Positions 1-7,646 of a stretch of 8,214 nucleotides of DNA are shown here, one piece after another. The DNA is from Cellvibrionales bacterium UBA4495 (GTDB taxonomy: Bacteria > Pseudomonadota > Gammaproteobacteria > Pseudomonadales > Porticoccaceae). A program made the translations under genes and the position numbers. The notes under the pieces are model-generated. The model saw only the letters and a program-made list of their open reading frames with translations. It was not told the origin of the DNA and made no database searches. The DNA lies in assembly GCA_002388905.1 (NCBI GenBank), contig DGNJ01000050.1, positions 1 through 8,214 of the forward strand. The letters are read 5' to 3'. Position 1 is the stretch's first letter. Every line of letters starts with the position of its first letter.

Positions 1-1
1 C

Positions 2-691
2 ACCATCCCCAACGAGAAACTGTTGAGCGTGATGGGCAAGACCACCAGCCTGCTGGACGCCTTCAGGGCCGCCAACGACGTGCTTCTGGGCGCCGTCCAG
101 GGCATTGCCGACCTGATCATCCGCCCCGGCATGATCAATGTCGACTTCGCCGACGTGCGCACCGTCATGTCGGAGATGGGCATGGCGATGATGGGCTCCG
201 GTACCGCCACCGGCGAGGACCGGGCACGGCTGGCCGCCGAGTCCGCCATCCAGAGCCCGCTGCTGGAGGACATCAACCTGCAGGGCGCCCGTGGCATCCT
301 GGTCAACATCACCGCGGGCCCGGATATGTCCCTGGGCGAGTTCTCCGATGTCGGCGATACCATCGAGGAGTTCGCCTCCGAGAATGCCACCGTGGTGGTG
401 GGCACGGTGATTGACCCGGACATGGGCGAGGAACTGCGGGTCACCGTCGTCGCCACGGGCCTGGGCAAGCCGGGGGAACTGCACAAGCCCACGGCGGTCC
501 GGGAGGAAGTGGCCGCCCGGGCGGTCAAGGCGGAACCGGACTACCGGGAACTGGACAAGCCCACCATCTCCCGGCGCCAGCCGGTGGCGGTAAGTGGCGA
601 AGGGTCCACGGCCAGGAAACTCGATCAGCGTCAGGACGCCGATATGGATTACCTGGATATCCCGGCATTCCTGCGCCGCCAGGCCGACTGA
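2..691 (+). CDS. ftsZ: Cell division protein FtsZ, C-terminal part (5' end outside window)
   Basis: FtsZ is the tubulin-like GTPase that polymerises at midcell into the Z ring and recruits the divisome. The frame is open from base 2 (first residues TIPNEKLL) and gives 229 residues, corresponding to roughly residue 160 onward of E. coli FtsZ. The N-terminal GTP-binding half with the tubulin signature lies outside the window. Visible are the T7 synergy loop NVDFAD (137-154), which supplies the catalytic aspartates to the neighbouring subunit, the rest of the C-terminal tubulin-like domain, a polar and probably disordered linker (about 480-646), and the conserved C-terminal peptide DYLDIPAFLRRQAD (647-688) that binds FtsA, ZipA and other partners. 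It ends with TGA at 689-691. The downstream neighbour is lpxC, the usual order at the end of a gammaproteobacterial dcw cluster. No damage is visible. Confidence 0.97.
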   Translation, partial: TIPNEKLLSVMGKTTSLLDAFRAANDVLLGAVQGIADLIIRPGMINVDFADVRTVMSEMGMAMMGSGTATGEDRARLAAESAIQSPLLEDINLQGARGILVNITAGPDMSLGEFSDVGDTIEEFASENATVVVGTVIDPDMGEELRVTVVATGLGKPGELHKPTAVREEVAARAVKAEPDYRELDKPTISRRQPVAVSGEGSTARKLDQRQDADMDYLDIPAFLRRQAD

Positions 692-707
692 CTGCGGTTA
701 CAGTGAG

Positions 708-741
708 CCCCGGTCCGCGAGTACCCCTCCGCGGAACGGGG
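708..741 (+). other. Imperfect hairpin 16 bases after the ftsZ stop
   Basis: CCCCG (708-712) pairs with CGGGG (737-741), and after one mismatch TCCGCG (714-719) pairs with CGCGGA (730-735), around a 10-base loop. This is an 11-pair stem with one internal mismatch. No T-tract follows, so it does not look like a classical intrinsic terminator. It could be a 3'-end stabiliser, a processing site or a partial barrier between ftsZ and lpxC transcription. The rest of the 221-base gap (692-912) contains no credible gene. Confidence 0.35.
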
Positions 742-850
742 TCGCTGTCCCTGTCGCCATGATTGCCCCTGTTCGCCTCTGCGCGACTCCTCCGCCCATG
801 CGCACCGCATAAAGCCAGCCGACGGCGGGATGGAGCCATTTTCCCGCATC

Positions 851-859
851 TGTTAATAT
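851..859 (+). promoter_or_regulatory. Possible extended -10 promoter for lpxC
   Basis: TGTTAATAT fits the extended -10 form TGnTAnnnT: TG at 851-852 and hexamer TAATAT at 854-859, which keeps the three most conserved -10 bases. A 17-base spacing puts TGGAGC (831-836) at -35, matching TTGACA at only 3 of 6 positions. That is acceptable for an extended -10 promoter but not strong. Transcription would start near 866, giving an lpxC leader of roughly 47 bases containing the hairpin at 878-895. This is inference from sequence pattern only. Confidence 0.35.
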
Positions 860-877
860 CTGCCCTTTCATTTTGAT

Positions 878-895
878 CGGAACCCCGTGGTTCCG
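878..895 (+). other. Perfect 7-bp hairpin in the lpxC leader
   Basis: CGGAACC (878-884) and GGTTCCG (889-895) are exact reverse complements around the 4-base loop CCGT. The structure ends 17 bases before the lpxC GTG start, close to the weak ribosome-binding region. It could influence translation initiation or serve as a protein-binding operator. No T-tract follows, so it is not an intrinsic terminator. Confidence 0.45.
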
Positions 896-912
896 TCAGC
901 GAGACACCGCCA

Positions 913-1827
913 GTGATCAAACAGCGCACGCTGAAAAACACCATCCGCGCCACAGGCGTCGGCCTCCATACCGGCGAGAAGATCTACCTGACCCTGCGGC
1001 CCGCCGAGGTCGATAGCGGCATTGTCTTCCGCCGTACCGACCTGAACCCCCCGGTGGATATCCAGGCCGATGCCGGCAATGTGGGGGATACCACCCTGTC
1101 CACCACCCTGGTCAACGGCGAGGTGCGCGTTTCCACCGTCGAGCACCTGCTTTCGGCCATGGCCGGGCTGGGTATCGATAACGCGGTGATTGAGGTCTCC
1201 GCCTCGGAAGTGCCCATCATGGACGGCAGTTCCGGCCCCTTCGTCTTTCTGATCCAGTCGGCGGGTATCGTCGAGCAGGATGCCCCCAAGAAGTTTATCC
1301 GCATCAAGCGGGAACTCACTGTCAGGGACGGCGACAAGGAGGCCACGTTCAAGCCCTTCGACGGGTTCAAGGTTACCTTCACCATCGATTTCGACCATCC
1401 GGTGCTCAGCAGCAAGGCCCTGACCGCCAGTGTCGATTTCTCCAGCACTTCCTTCGTCAAGGAGGTGAGCCGCGCCCGCACGTTCGGCTTCATGCACGAG
1501 ATCGAGTACCTGCGTTCCAGGGGCCTTGCCCGGGGCGGGAGCCTCGAGAACGCCATCGTTGTGGACCAGGATCACATTCTCAACGAGGACGGCTTGCGCT
1601 ATAAGGACGAATTCGTCAAACATAAAATCCTCGACGCCATCGGCGACCTCTACCTGCTGGGCAACAGCCTGATTGGCGAGTTCGTGGCGCGCAAATCCGG
1701 GCATGCCCTGAACAACGCTTCCCTGCGTGCCCTGATTGCCGATACCGATGCCTGGGAGATGGTCACCTTCGAGGAAGAGAACGACGAGGCGCCAATCTCC
1801 TATATCCAGCCGGTCCTGGCCAGTTAA
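913..1827 (+). CDS. lpxC: UDP-3-O-acyl-N-acetylglucosamine deacetylase LpxC
   Basis: LpxC is the cytosolic zinc hydrolase that removes the acetyl group from UDP-3-O-acyl-GlcNAc, the committed step of lipid A synthesis. The 304-residue product matches the usual length (about 303-305). Zinc ligands are H78 (motif [12 protein letters not shown]), H237 and D241 (motif [12 protein letters not shown]). The catalytic-base candidate is E77, and T190 (RARTFGF) and H264 (KSGHALNN) complete the active site. These numbers match those I recall for the P. aeruginosa enzyme. The start is GTG at 913 and gives the family N-terminus MIKQRTLKN. The ribosome-binding site is weak (GCGAGA about 8-13 bases upstream). 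In E. coli LpxC amount is controlled by FtsH proteolysis through its C-terminal tail; whether the tail here (ending QPVLAS) works that way is unknown. The next reading frame opens only 3 bases after the TAA. Confidence 0.98.
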   Translation: MIKQRTLKNTIRATGVGLHTGEKIYLTLRPAEVDSGIVFRRTDLNPPVDIQADAGNVGDTTLSTTLVNGEVRVSTVEHLLSAMAGLGIDNAVIEVSASEVPIMDGSSGPFVFLIQSAGIVEQDAPKKFIRIKRELTVRDGDKEATFKPFDGFKVTFTIDFDHPVLSSKALTASVDFSSTSFVKEVSRARTFGFMHEIEYLRSRGLARGGSLENAIVVDQDHILNEDGLRYKDEFVKHKILDAIGDLYLLGNSLIGEFVARKSGHALNNASLRALIADTDAWEMVTFEEENDEAPISYIQPVLAS

Positions 1828-1893
1828 TCCATGGCCAGGCGAGGAACGAAGCGGCGGATGGCTGATGACGAACAACAGCGGGAGTCTGACGTT

Positions 1894-2814
1894 TTGAAAG
1901 TGATCCTCATTCGCAAGGGCTGTTCGCGCACCCTGGCCTTCAACGGCTGGGCGAAAGTGCTGATATCCCTGTGCATGCTGGGTCTGCCCGTGACCGCCGG
2001 CGCCCTGCTGGGCATCCATGTGGGCGGGGGCAAAATCGACCTCTTCCTGGAAGAGTCGGTCGACAGCCTGGAAGCGGAACTGGAAGCCGAGCGCCGGGTC
2101 CTGGCGGAAACCGAGGCCCGGGCCCAGCGCCGGGTCGAGGCCCTGTCCCTCAAGCTTGCCCAGATGCAGGCGCGACTGGTGCGCCTTGATGCCCTCGGCG
2201 AGCGCCTCACTACCATGGCGGACCTGGACAAGGGCGAGTTTGACTTCAGTTCGGCGCCGCCCCTGGGCGGCCCCGAAAGCCTGGACGGCGAGGCGGTGCT
2301 CGACAGCGACCTGAAGGCGTTGTTCGCGGAAATGGACGCCAAGCTGGAGGACCGCCAGCAGCAACTGGGCCTGCTCGCGGCCATGCTCGCCGACCGCAAG
2401 ATCAGCCGCGCCAGCACCCTTGCCGGCCGGCCCATCACCCAGGGCTGGATGTCCTCCGTATTCGGTTATCGTACCGATCCCTTCAATGGCAGGCGCAGCT
2501 GGCACAGCGGCGTCGACTTTGCCGGCAAGAAGGGTTCCGACGTGGTGGCCGTGGCTTCGGGCGTGGTGACCTGGTCCGGTGAATACCGGGGCTACGGCAA
2601 CATGGTCGAGGTGGACCATGGCGAAGGCTTCGTGACCCGATATGCCCACAACCAGGAAAACAGGGTCGATGTGGGTGACCTGGTCCAGCGCGGCCAGCAG
2701 ATCGCCCTGATGGGTTCCAGTGGCCGGTCCACGGGCCCCCATGTCCACTTCGAGGTTTACAAGAACGGCCGCCCGGTCGATCCGTCCAGTTATATCCACC
2801 GCACTCTCCGCTGA
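1894..2814 (+). CDS. Membrane-anchored M23 (LytM-type) peptidase with coiled coil
   Basis: This is a probable cell-wall endopeptidase, or an amidase activator related to EnvC/NlpD, acting in the periplasm. From the TTG at 1894 the product is 306 residues: a basic N-terminus, one hydrophobic segment (about 19-41), a charged coiled coil (about 58-109), a linker, then a C-terminal M23 domain (about 180-300). The metal-site residues are complete: H204 and D208 (HSGVD), H252 (YAHN), H283 and H285 (PHVHFE). It is therefore probably catalytically active, unlike the degenerate EnvC and NlpD. The TTG has GGGAG (1880-1884) at 9-base spacing and puts the membrane anchor at the very N-terminus. In-frame alternatives are ATG 1858 (318 residues, GAGGA 12 bases upstream) and ATG 1831 (327 residues, no visible ribosome-binding site, 3 bases after lpxC). 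It is probably co-transcribed with lpxC. It occupies the slot where E. coli has secM. Confidence 0.92.
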   Translation: MKVILIRKGCSRTLAFNGWAKVLISLCMLGLPVTAGALLGIHVGGGKIDLFLEESVDSLEAELEAERRVLAETEARAQRRVEALSLKLAQMQARLVRLDALGERLTTMADLDKGEFDFSSAPPLGGPESLDGEAVLDSDLKALFAEMDAKLEDRQQQLGLLAAMLADRKISRASTLAGRPITQGWMSSVFGYRTDPFNGRRSWHSGVDFAGKKGSDVVAVASGVVTWSGEYRGYGNMVEVDHGEGFVTRYAHNQENRVDVGDLVQRGQQIALMGSSGRSTGPHVHFEVYKNGRPVDPSSYIHRTLR

Positions 2815-2835
2815 CAACAACCCCTCCTATACCCG

Positions 2836-2853
2836 CCCCGGCTCGCGCCGGGG
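2836..2853 (+). terminator. GC-rich hairpin 1 between the M23 gene and secA
   Basis: CCCCGGC (2836-2842) and GCCGGGG (2847-2853) are exact complements around loop TCGC. They are followed by G, only three Ts and then a C-run. The very stable stem 22 bases past the M23 stop suggests a weak intrinsic terminator or attenuator. The short T-tract argues against efficient termination. It competes with an alternative pairing of the G-run 2850-2854 with the C-run 2858-2862. Confidence 0.45.
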
Positions 2854-2861
2854 GTTTCCCC

Positions 2862-2883
2862 CAGGGCCTGATGACAGGCCCTG
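2862..2883 (+). promoter_or_regulatory. Perfect 9-bp hairpin 2 in the secA leader
   Basis: CAGGGCCTG (2862-2870) and CAGGCCCTG (2875-2883) are exact reverse complements around loop ATGA. The hairpin ends 31 bases before the secA ATG and 17 bases before its ribosome-binding site, and no T-tract follows. Its position suggests a leader structure affecting secA expression or an mRNA processing site. The function is inference. Confidence 0.45.
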
Positions 2884-2914
2884 AACAGCGAATTAATTGC
2901 GAGAGACATTTGTC

Positions 2915-5719
2915 ATGTTGGGCACGGCAGTCAGAAAAGTACTGGGCAATAAAAACGACCGCGAACTCAAGCGGATGGGCAAGCTGGTCAAGAAAATCAA
3001 CCAGCTCGAAGAACAGATCCAGGCCCTCGACGACGGGGCCCTGAAGGAAAAAACCGCTGAGTTCCGGGCGCGTATCGACAGCGGAGAGAGCCTCGAGGCG
3101 CTCCTGCCGGAAGCCTTTGCCGTGGTGCGCGAGGCATCCCGGCGGGTCCTCGGCCTGCGCCATTTCGATGTCCAGTTGATCGGCGGTATCGCCCTGCACG
3201 AGGGCAAGATTTCCGAAATGCGCACCGGCGAGGGCAAGACCCTGGTGGCGACCCTGGCCATTTACCTCAATGCCCTTCCCGGACGAGGTGTGCACCTGGT
3301 AACGGTCAACGACTACCTGGCCAGCCGCGACGCCCAGTGGATGGGGCCCCTGTACCGCGCCCTGGGCCTCGAAGTGGGGATTATCCAGTCCTTCAGGGGT
3401 GTCGATGCCCCCAATTCCTTCGTATACGATCCGGACGCCGGCGAGACCGGCCACCGGGTGCGGCCGGTCAGCCGCAAGGAAGCCTATGCCGCCGATATCA
3501 CTTACGGCACCAACAACGAATTCGGCTTTGACTACCTGCGCGACAACATGGCCCTGCGCCTGGAAGACAAGACCCAGCGCGGCCACGCCTTCGCCATTGT
3601 CGATGAGGTGGATTCCATTCTCATCGACGAGGCCCGCACACCCCTGATCATTTCCGGCCAGGCCCAGGACAGCTCGGTCCTCTACAAGCGCATGAACGCC
3701 CTGGTGAAACTGCTCGAACCCGTCTCCCAGAAAGAAGGGGAGGAAGGCGACCTGGCCGACGCCGCCGGCGACTTTGTGATCGACGAGAAAACCCGCCAGG
3801 TGGAACTCACCGAGCAGGGTCACCAGAAGGCCGAGGAGCTGCTCATCGGCGACGGCCTGCTCGAGGAAGGCGACAGTCTCTACCAGCCTGGCAATCTCAA
3901 CCTGGTGCACCACGTCCACAGCGCCCTGCGCGCCCGGCACCTGTTCCACAAGAACGTGGAGTACATCGTCCAGGGCGGGCAGGTGATCCTGATCGACGAG
4001 CACACCGGCCGCACCATGCCCGGCCGGCGCCTGTCCGAAGGGTTGCACCAGGCCATCGAGGCCAAGGAGGGGGTGGAGATCCAGAGCGAGAGCCAGACGC
4101 TGGCGTCCATCACCTTCCAGAATTACTTCCGTATCTACGACAAACTCGCCGGCATGACCGGCACCGCCGATACAGAAGCCTTTGAGTTCCAGCAGATCTA
4201 CGGCCTCCAGGTGGTGGTGATTCCCACCAACCAGCCGGTACACCGGAAGGATCTGAACGACCTGGTATTCCTGACCCAGGAAGAGAAATATGAGGCGGTT
4301 ATCGAGGATATCCGCTCCTGCGTCGATAAAGGCGCGCCGGTGCTCGTGGGTACCGTGTCCATCGAGACGTCCGAACTGCTCTCGGACATGCTCAAGAAGG
4401 CCGATATCGATCACCAGGTATTGAATGCCAAGTTTCACGAAAAGGAAGCCACGATCATCGCCCAGGCGGGACGGCCCGGGGCCGTAACCATTGCCACCAA
4501 CATGGCGGGCCGGGGCACCGATATCGTGCTCGGGGGAAACTGGGAAGCGGAAGTGGCGGCCATGGAAAACCCCACGCCCGAACAGATCGAGAGTGCCAAG
4601 GCCGATTGGCAGGCGCGCCACGACAAGGTAATCGAGGCCGAGGGCCTGCATGTGCTGGGCACCGAGCGACACGAGTCCCGGCGTATCGACAACCAGCTCC
4701 GGGGCCGGGCCGGCCGCCAGGGGGATCCGGGCGTATCCCGGTTCTACTTGTCCCTGGAAGATCCCCTCATGCGCCTGTTCGCCTCGGACCGGGTACGCAA
4801 CATGATGCGCGCCCTGGGCATGGAACAGGGCGAGGCCATCGAGCACCGCATGGTGTCCAACTCCATCGAAAAGGCCCAGCGCAAGGTGGAAGGCCGCAAC
4901 TTCGACATGCGCAAACAGTTGCTGGAATTCGACGACGTGGCCAACGACCAGCGCCAGGTCATCTACCAGCAGCGCAACGAACTGCTGGAAGCGGAAGAGA
5001 TCACGGAGATTATTGAGGCCATCCGCAACGATGTGGTGGACAACCTGATCAGCTCCTACATTCCGCCCCAGAGCCTGGCGGAACAGTGGGACGTCGCCGC
5101 CCTGGAAGAAGCCCTGGAGACCGAACTGGGCCTGCAACTGCCCGTCGGCCAGTGGCTGGAAGAGGACAAGCGCCTGAGCGAGGAGGGCATCCGCGAACGG
5201 ATCAGGGCCGCCGCCACCGATGCCTATGCGGCCAAGGCCGAGCAGATCGGGCCTGATCTGCGGGTTATCGAAAAACAGGTGATGCTCCAGGTGCTCGACA
5301 ATCTCTGGAAGGAACACCTTTCCAATATGGACTACCTGCGCCAGGGCATCGGCCTGCGCGCCTACGCCCAGAAAAACCCCAAGCAGGAATACAAGCGGGA
5401 GTCTTTTGCCCTGTTCCAGGAGATGCTCGAGAACATCAAGTACGAGACTATCCGCTTCCTTTACCGCGTGGAGGTGCGCAGCCACGACGAAGTGGCGGAG
5501 CTGGAGCGACGCCGGCAGGAGGCCAGGGCCCGGCAGCAGATGGAATTCCAGCATGCCCAGACCAGTGCCATGGCCGCGGGCGCAGAACCGCAACCGGAAA
5601 AGCCGGCGACGCCTCCCTCGCAACCCTACGTCCGCGAGGGTGAGAAGGTGGGCCGCAACGAGCCCTGTCCGTGCGGCTCCGGCAAGAAATACAAGCACTG
5701 CCACGGGCGGTTGGCGTAA
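2915..5719 (+). CDS. secA: Protein translocase ATPase SecA
   Basis: SecA is the motor ATPase that drives preproteins through SecYEG. The 934-residue product starts at ATG 2915 ([11 protein letters not shown], the family N-terminus), with GAGAG (2901-2905) at 9-base spacing. An upstream in-frame TTG (2897) lies before the ribosome-binding site and is rejected. Domains in order: NBD1 with Walker A MRTGEGKT (102-109) and Walker B DEVD (230-233); the preprotein cross-linking domain; NBD2 with [13 protein letters not shown] (529-541) and the arginine-finger region [11 protein letters not shown] (594-604); the helical scaffold and wing domains (from about 640); a Q/E/P-rich linker (about 865-905); and the C-terminal zinc finger with C918, C920, C929 and H930 that contacts SecB and ribosomes. 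Compared with E. coli SecA from memory, there is an extra ~21 residues in NBD1 (within about 158-187), so Walker B falls at 230 rather than 209. No secM-like gene precedes it. Confidence 0.98.
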   Translation: MLGTAVRKVLGNKNDRELKRMGKLVKKINQLEEQIQALDDGALKEKTAEFRARIDSGESLEALLPEAFAVVREASRRVLGLRHFDVQLIGGIALHEGKISEMRTGEGKTLVATLAIYLNALPGRGVHLVTVNDYLASRDAQWMGPLYRALGLEVGIIQSFRGVDAPNSFVYDPDAGETGHRVRPVSRKEAYAADITYGTNNEFGFDYLRDNMALRLEDKTQRGHAFAIVDEVDSILIDEARTPLIISGQAQDSSVLYKRMNALVKLLEPVSQKEGEEGDLADAAGDFVIDEKTRQVELTEQGHQKAEELLIGDGLLEEGDSLYQPGNLNLVHHVHSALRARHLFHKNVEYIVQGGQVILIDEHTGRTMPGRRLSEGLHQAIEAKEGVEIQSESQTLASITFQNYFRIYDKLAGMTGTADTEAFEFQQIYGLQVVVIPTNQPVHRKDLNDLVFLTQEEKYEAVIEDIRSCVDKGAPVLVGTVSIETSELLSDMLKKADIDHQVLNAKFHEKEATIIAQAGRPGAVTIATNMAGRGTDIVLGGNWEAEVAAMENPTPEQIESAKADWQARHDKVIEAEGLHVLGTERHESRRIDNQLRGRAGRQGDPGVSRFYLSLEDPLMRLFASDRVRNMMRALGMEQGEAIEHRMVSNSIEKAQRKVEGRNFDMRKQLLEFDDVANDQRQVIYQQRNELLEAEEITEIIEAIRNDVVDNLISSYIPPQSLAEQWDVAALEEALETELGLQLPVGQWLEEDKRLSEEGIRERIRAAATDAYAAKAEQIGPDLRVIEKQVMLQVLDNLWKEHLSNMDYLRQGIGLRAYAQKNPKQEYKRESFALFQEMLENIKYETIRFLYRVEVRSHDEVAELERRRQEARARQQMEFQHAQTSAMAAGAEPQPEKPATPPSQPYVREGEKVGRNEPCPCGSGKKYKHCHGRLA

Positions 5720-5766
5720 AGAGGCCGCAAAGCAAAGGCAAGGGCGGGCTGGATACAAGCAAAGCG

Positions 5767-5909
5767 ATCGCGAGCGGGGCTTGCTCCCACAGGGGTGGAT
5801 CTCGGCCCGACTAAGGTGAAAGCATCGCTAGCAGGCTTGCTCCCACAGGGGTGACGTATCCCCCCAGTCGAGAGTGAAAGTATCGCGAGCAAGGCTCGCT
5901 CCCACAGGG
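5767..5909 (+). repeat. Three tandem REP-type palindromic repeats between secA and argJ
   Basis: Three diverged copies of a ~28-base unit of the form ATCGC-stem-loop-GCTCCCACAGGG lie at 5767-5795, 5824-5851 and 5882-5909, spaced 57 and 58 bases. The third is a perfect hairpin, GCGAGC-AAG-GCTCGC (5885-5899). The first pairs with one G-T wobble (5770-5784). The second has one mismatch and a 2-base loop (5827-5840), so it is degenerate. The bases between units are also partly alike, each ending in GTGAAAG before the next unit, so the whole ~58-base unit seems to have been duplicated in tandem. The pattern matches the REP family common in Pseudomonas and relatives, which is mobilised by RAYT transposases; none is encoded here. 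REPs can also stabilise or attenuate mRNA and bind gyrase or IHF. The rest of 5720-6000 holds no credible gene and no clear secA terminator. Confidence 0.88.
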
Positions 5910-6000
5910 TCGGATATCCCGGGCGGGCTGATGGGTTCCCGCTTCCCGGCCAGTGTGTCCGGGCCTTACTATTGGCAACCCGAATAAAACAGGAACATTC

Positions 6001-7209
6001 ATGGCAGTCGGCAAACCCACCTTCCCCGAAATGCATCCCGTGGCCGGGTTCCGGCTGGGCACCACCGCGGCGGGCATCAAGAAACCGGGCCGCAAGGACC
6101 TGGTGATCATGGCCTTCGACGAAGCCGCCACGGTGGCGGCAACCTTTACCCGCAACGCCTTCTGCGCGGCGCCGGTGCAGATTGCCCGGGATAACCTGGT
6201 CAAGGGCAGCCCCCGTTTCCTGGTCACCAACACCGGCAACGCCAATGCCGGCACCGGCGAGCGGGGCCTGGCCGATGCCCGCCGGGTTTGCGAGGCCCTG
6301 GCGGAACTGGCCGGTTGCCGGCCGGAACAGGTGCTGCCCTACTCCACGGGCGTTATCGGCGAACCCCTGCCCGTGGAAAAAATCCTCGAGGGCCTGCCGG
6401 CGGCACTGCAAGCCTGCACCGAAGACGGCTGGCGGGATGCCGGCGAGGGCATCATGACCACCGACACCCGGCCCAAAGGCGCCAGCAGGCGTCTGTCCCT
6501 GGGGGGGAAGAGGGTCACCATTACCGGTATCGCCAAGGGCGCGGGCATGATCAAGCCCAACATGGCCACCATGCTCGGTTATATTGCCACCGACGCCGGG
6601 GCTTCGAAACTGGAGCTGAAGCAAATGCTCACTTCCGCCATGAACCGCTCATTCAATCGCATTACCATCGATGGCGACACCTCCACCAACGACGCTGTCT
6701 CGCTGGTGGCCACGGGGTTGAGCGGGGCCGCGATCGGCGACGACAACCGGGCCGAATTCCAGGCCGCACTGGACGCGGTGTGCCGGGAGCTGGCGCAGGG
6801 GGTCATCCGGGATGGCGAGGGGGCCACCAAGTTCGTCACCGTGCAGGTGGAAGGCGGCCGTGACGGCCGGGAGGCCCTGGCGGTGGCCTATACCGTGGCG
6901 GAATCGCCGCTGGTCAAGACAGCACTGTTTGCGTCGGACCCCAACTGGGGTCGGATCCTTGCCGCCGTGGGCCGAGCCGGTTTGCACGAACTGGATGTCA
7001 ACCGTGTCAGCATCTGGCTGGGCGAGGTATTGATTGCCGAGCGGGGCGGTCGCGCCGATACCTACACCGAACAAGCCGGGCAGGCGGTGATGGATGAGGA
7101 GGAAATCACCATCCGCATCCACCTGGGGCGCGGCGACGCCTCGGAAACCGTGTGGACCTCGGATCTTTCCCACGACTATGTGCGAATCAACGCCGAATAC
7201 CGGACATGA
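6001..7209 (+). CDS. argJ: Bifunctional ornithine acetyltransferase / N-acetylglutamate synthase ArgJ
   Basis: ArgJ transfers the acetyl group from N-acetylornithine to glutamate, closing the acetyl cycle of arginine synthesis; bifunctional forms also use acetyl-CoA. The 402-residue product has the family length. ATG 6001 has a clear AGGA (5991-5994) at 6-base spacing. An in-frame GTG at 5953 would add 16 unconserved residues and is rejected. The autocleavage site is in KPNMATML, with T190 as the nucleophile that becomes the N-terminus of the beta chain. The oxyanion-hole pair is T116-G117 in YSTGVIGEPLP. Conserved blocks TNTGNANAGTGE, GDTSTND, DGEGATKF, SDPNWGRILA and the C-terminal INAEYRT are all present. 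A possible -10 TACTAT (5967-5972) lies upstream, with no good -35. Its stop overlaps the start of mutT, so the two are probably translated together. Confidence 0.97.
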   Translation: MAVGKPTFPEMHPVAGFRLGTTAAGIKKPGRKDLVIMAFDEAATVAATFTRNAFCAAPVQIARDNLVKGSPRFLVTNTGNANAGTGERGLADARRVCEALAELAGCRPEQVLPYSTGVIGEPLPVEKILEGLPAALQACTEDGWRDAGEGIMTTDTRPKGASRRLSLGGKRVTITGIAKGAGMIKPNMATMLGYIATDAGASKLELKQMLTSAMNRSFNRITIDGDTSTNDAVSLVATGLSGAAIGDDNRAEFQAALDAVCRELAQGVIRDGEGATKFVTVQVEGGRDGREALAVAYTVAESPLVKTALFASDPNWGRILAAVGRAGLHELDVNRVSIWLGEVLIAERGGRADTYTEQAGQAVMDEEEITIRIHLGRGDASETVWTSDLSHDYVRINAEYRT

Positions 7210-7598
7210 AGGCCATCCACGTTGTCGCCGCCGTTATTCATTCGCCGGCAAGAGACCGGATTCTTATAGCCCGACGTCCCGACCACCTGCACCAGGGTGG
7301 ACTCTGGGAGTTCCCGGGCGGCAAGGTGGATAAGGGCGAAGAAGCGCTCGCCGCTCTCAGGCGGGAGTTGCGGGAAGAAATCGCCATTGCCGTGGAAGAA
7401 GCGAGCCGGATGATGGCTGTGGAGCATCGTTACCCCGACAAAGCCGTGTACCTGGATATATGGGAAGTGCATCGCTTCGCGGGCGAACCCCGGGGCAACG
7501 AGGGCCAGGAAATCGCCTGGGTGGCCCCGGAACGACTGGCCGATTACGCCTTTCCCGAAGCCAACCGGGCCATTGTCCGGGCCCTGATCGATCGGTGA
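7206..7598 (+). CDS. mutT: MutT-type Nudix hydrolase (8-oxo-dGTP diphosphatase)
   Basis: A cytosolic Nudix pyrophosphohydrolase that probably converts 8-oxo-dGTP to the monophosphate and so prevents A:T to C:G transversions. The 130-residue product is close to E. coli MutT (129). The Nudix box GX5EX7REUXEEXGU runs from G39 to I61: G39, E45, R53, E54, L55, E57 and E58 are present, but the usual glycine is A60 (sequence REEIAI). The metal-binding glutamates are intact, so activity is likely. WEFPGGK precedes the box as in MutT. The ATG at 7206 overlaps the argJ stop as ATGA, with no separate ribosome-binding site, implying translational coupling. An upstream in-frame ATG at 7152 lies inside argJ and is rejected. 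In Pseudomonas the neighbouring MutT homologue is, as I recall, fused to a ThiE-like domain; here it stands alone. MutT is preferred over a generic Nudix call because of length, motif context and location. Confidence 0.92.
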   Translation: MKAIHVVAAVIHSPARDRILIARRPDHLHQGGLWEFPGGKVDKGEEALAALRRELREEIAIAVEEASRMMAVEHRYPDKAVYLDIWEVHRFAGEPRGNEGQEIAWVAPERLADYAFPEANRAIVRALIDR

Positions 7599-7646
7599 TC
7601 ATCCCAAGTCCTGTAGGTACGCGGCGTCACGGTCTTCAGGCCGCAT
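7599..7646 (-). pseudogene. Truncated start of a HepT/DUF86-like HEPN toxin gene
   Basis: On the minus strand an ATG at 7646-7644 opens MRPEDRDAAYLQDLG and stops at TGA 7601-7599, directly against the mutT stop. The first ~13 residues resemble the N-terminus typical of DUF86/HepT proteins (about 110-140 residues, HEPN-fold RNases), which usually read M-R-P-x-D-R-D-A-A-x-L-x-D-M-L. The remaining ~90%, including the RX4-6H catalytic motif, is missing, so a deletion seems to have joined codon ~13-14 to sequence next to mutT. The start overlaps the 3' end of the nucleotidyltransferase remnant by 11 bases, the arrangement usual in HEPN-MNT pairs. The stretch is very short, and the call rests on that linkage as much as on the residues. 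Confidence 0.6.

Noticed and set aside
868..2820. 650-codon open frame on the minus strand opposite lpxC and the M23 gene
   Set aside because: Antisense shadow of two well-conserved plus-strand genes; GC-rich third positions keep the opposite strand free of stops. No recognisable motif.
2815..2914. Possible SecM-like arrest peptide upstream of secA
   Set aside because: No signal-peptide-bearing short frame with an arrest motif is visible; the gap is hairpins, and the preceding gene is an M23 peptidase.
2483..5758. 1091-codon open frame on the minus strand opposite secA
   Set aside because: Antisense shadow of secA with His/Leu/Gly-rich composition and no domain; secA is intact and conserved.
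5767..5909. Evenly spaced repeats that could suggest a CRISPR array
   Set aside because: Only three diverged units, the intervening bases are themselves alike, and no cas genes are present; they fit the REP family.
5953..6000. GTG-initiated 16-residue extension of ArgJ
   Set aside because: The ATG at 6001 has a well-placed AGGA and gives the family N-terminus; the extension has no such support.
5910..6000. Riboswitch or arginine operator ahead of argJ
   Set aside because: Only short weak stems and one poor -10-like hexamer are visible; no recognisable ARG-box pair or riboswitch core.
7152..7205. N-terminal extension of MutT starting inside argJ
   Set aside because: The 18 extra residues are argJ coding sequence in another frame; ATG 7206 gives the normal MutT start.
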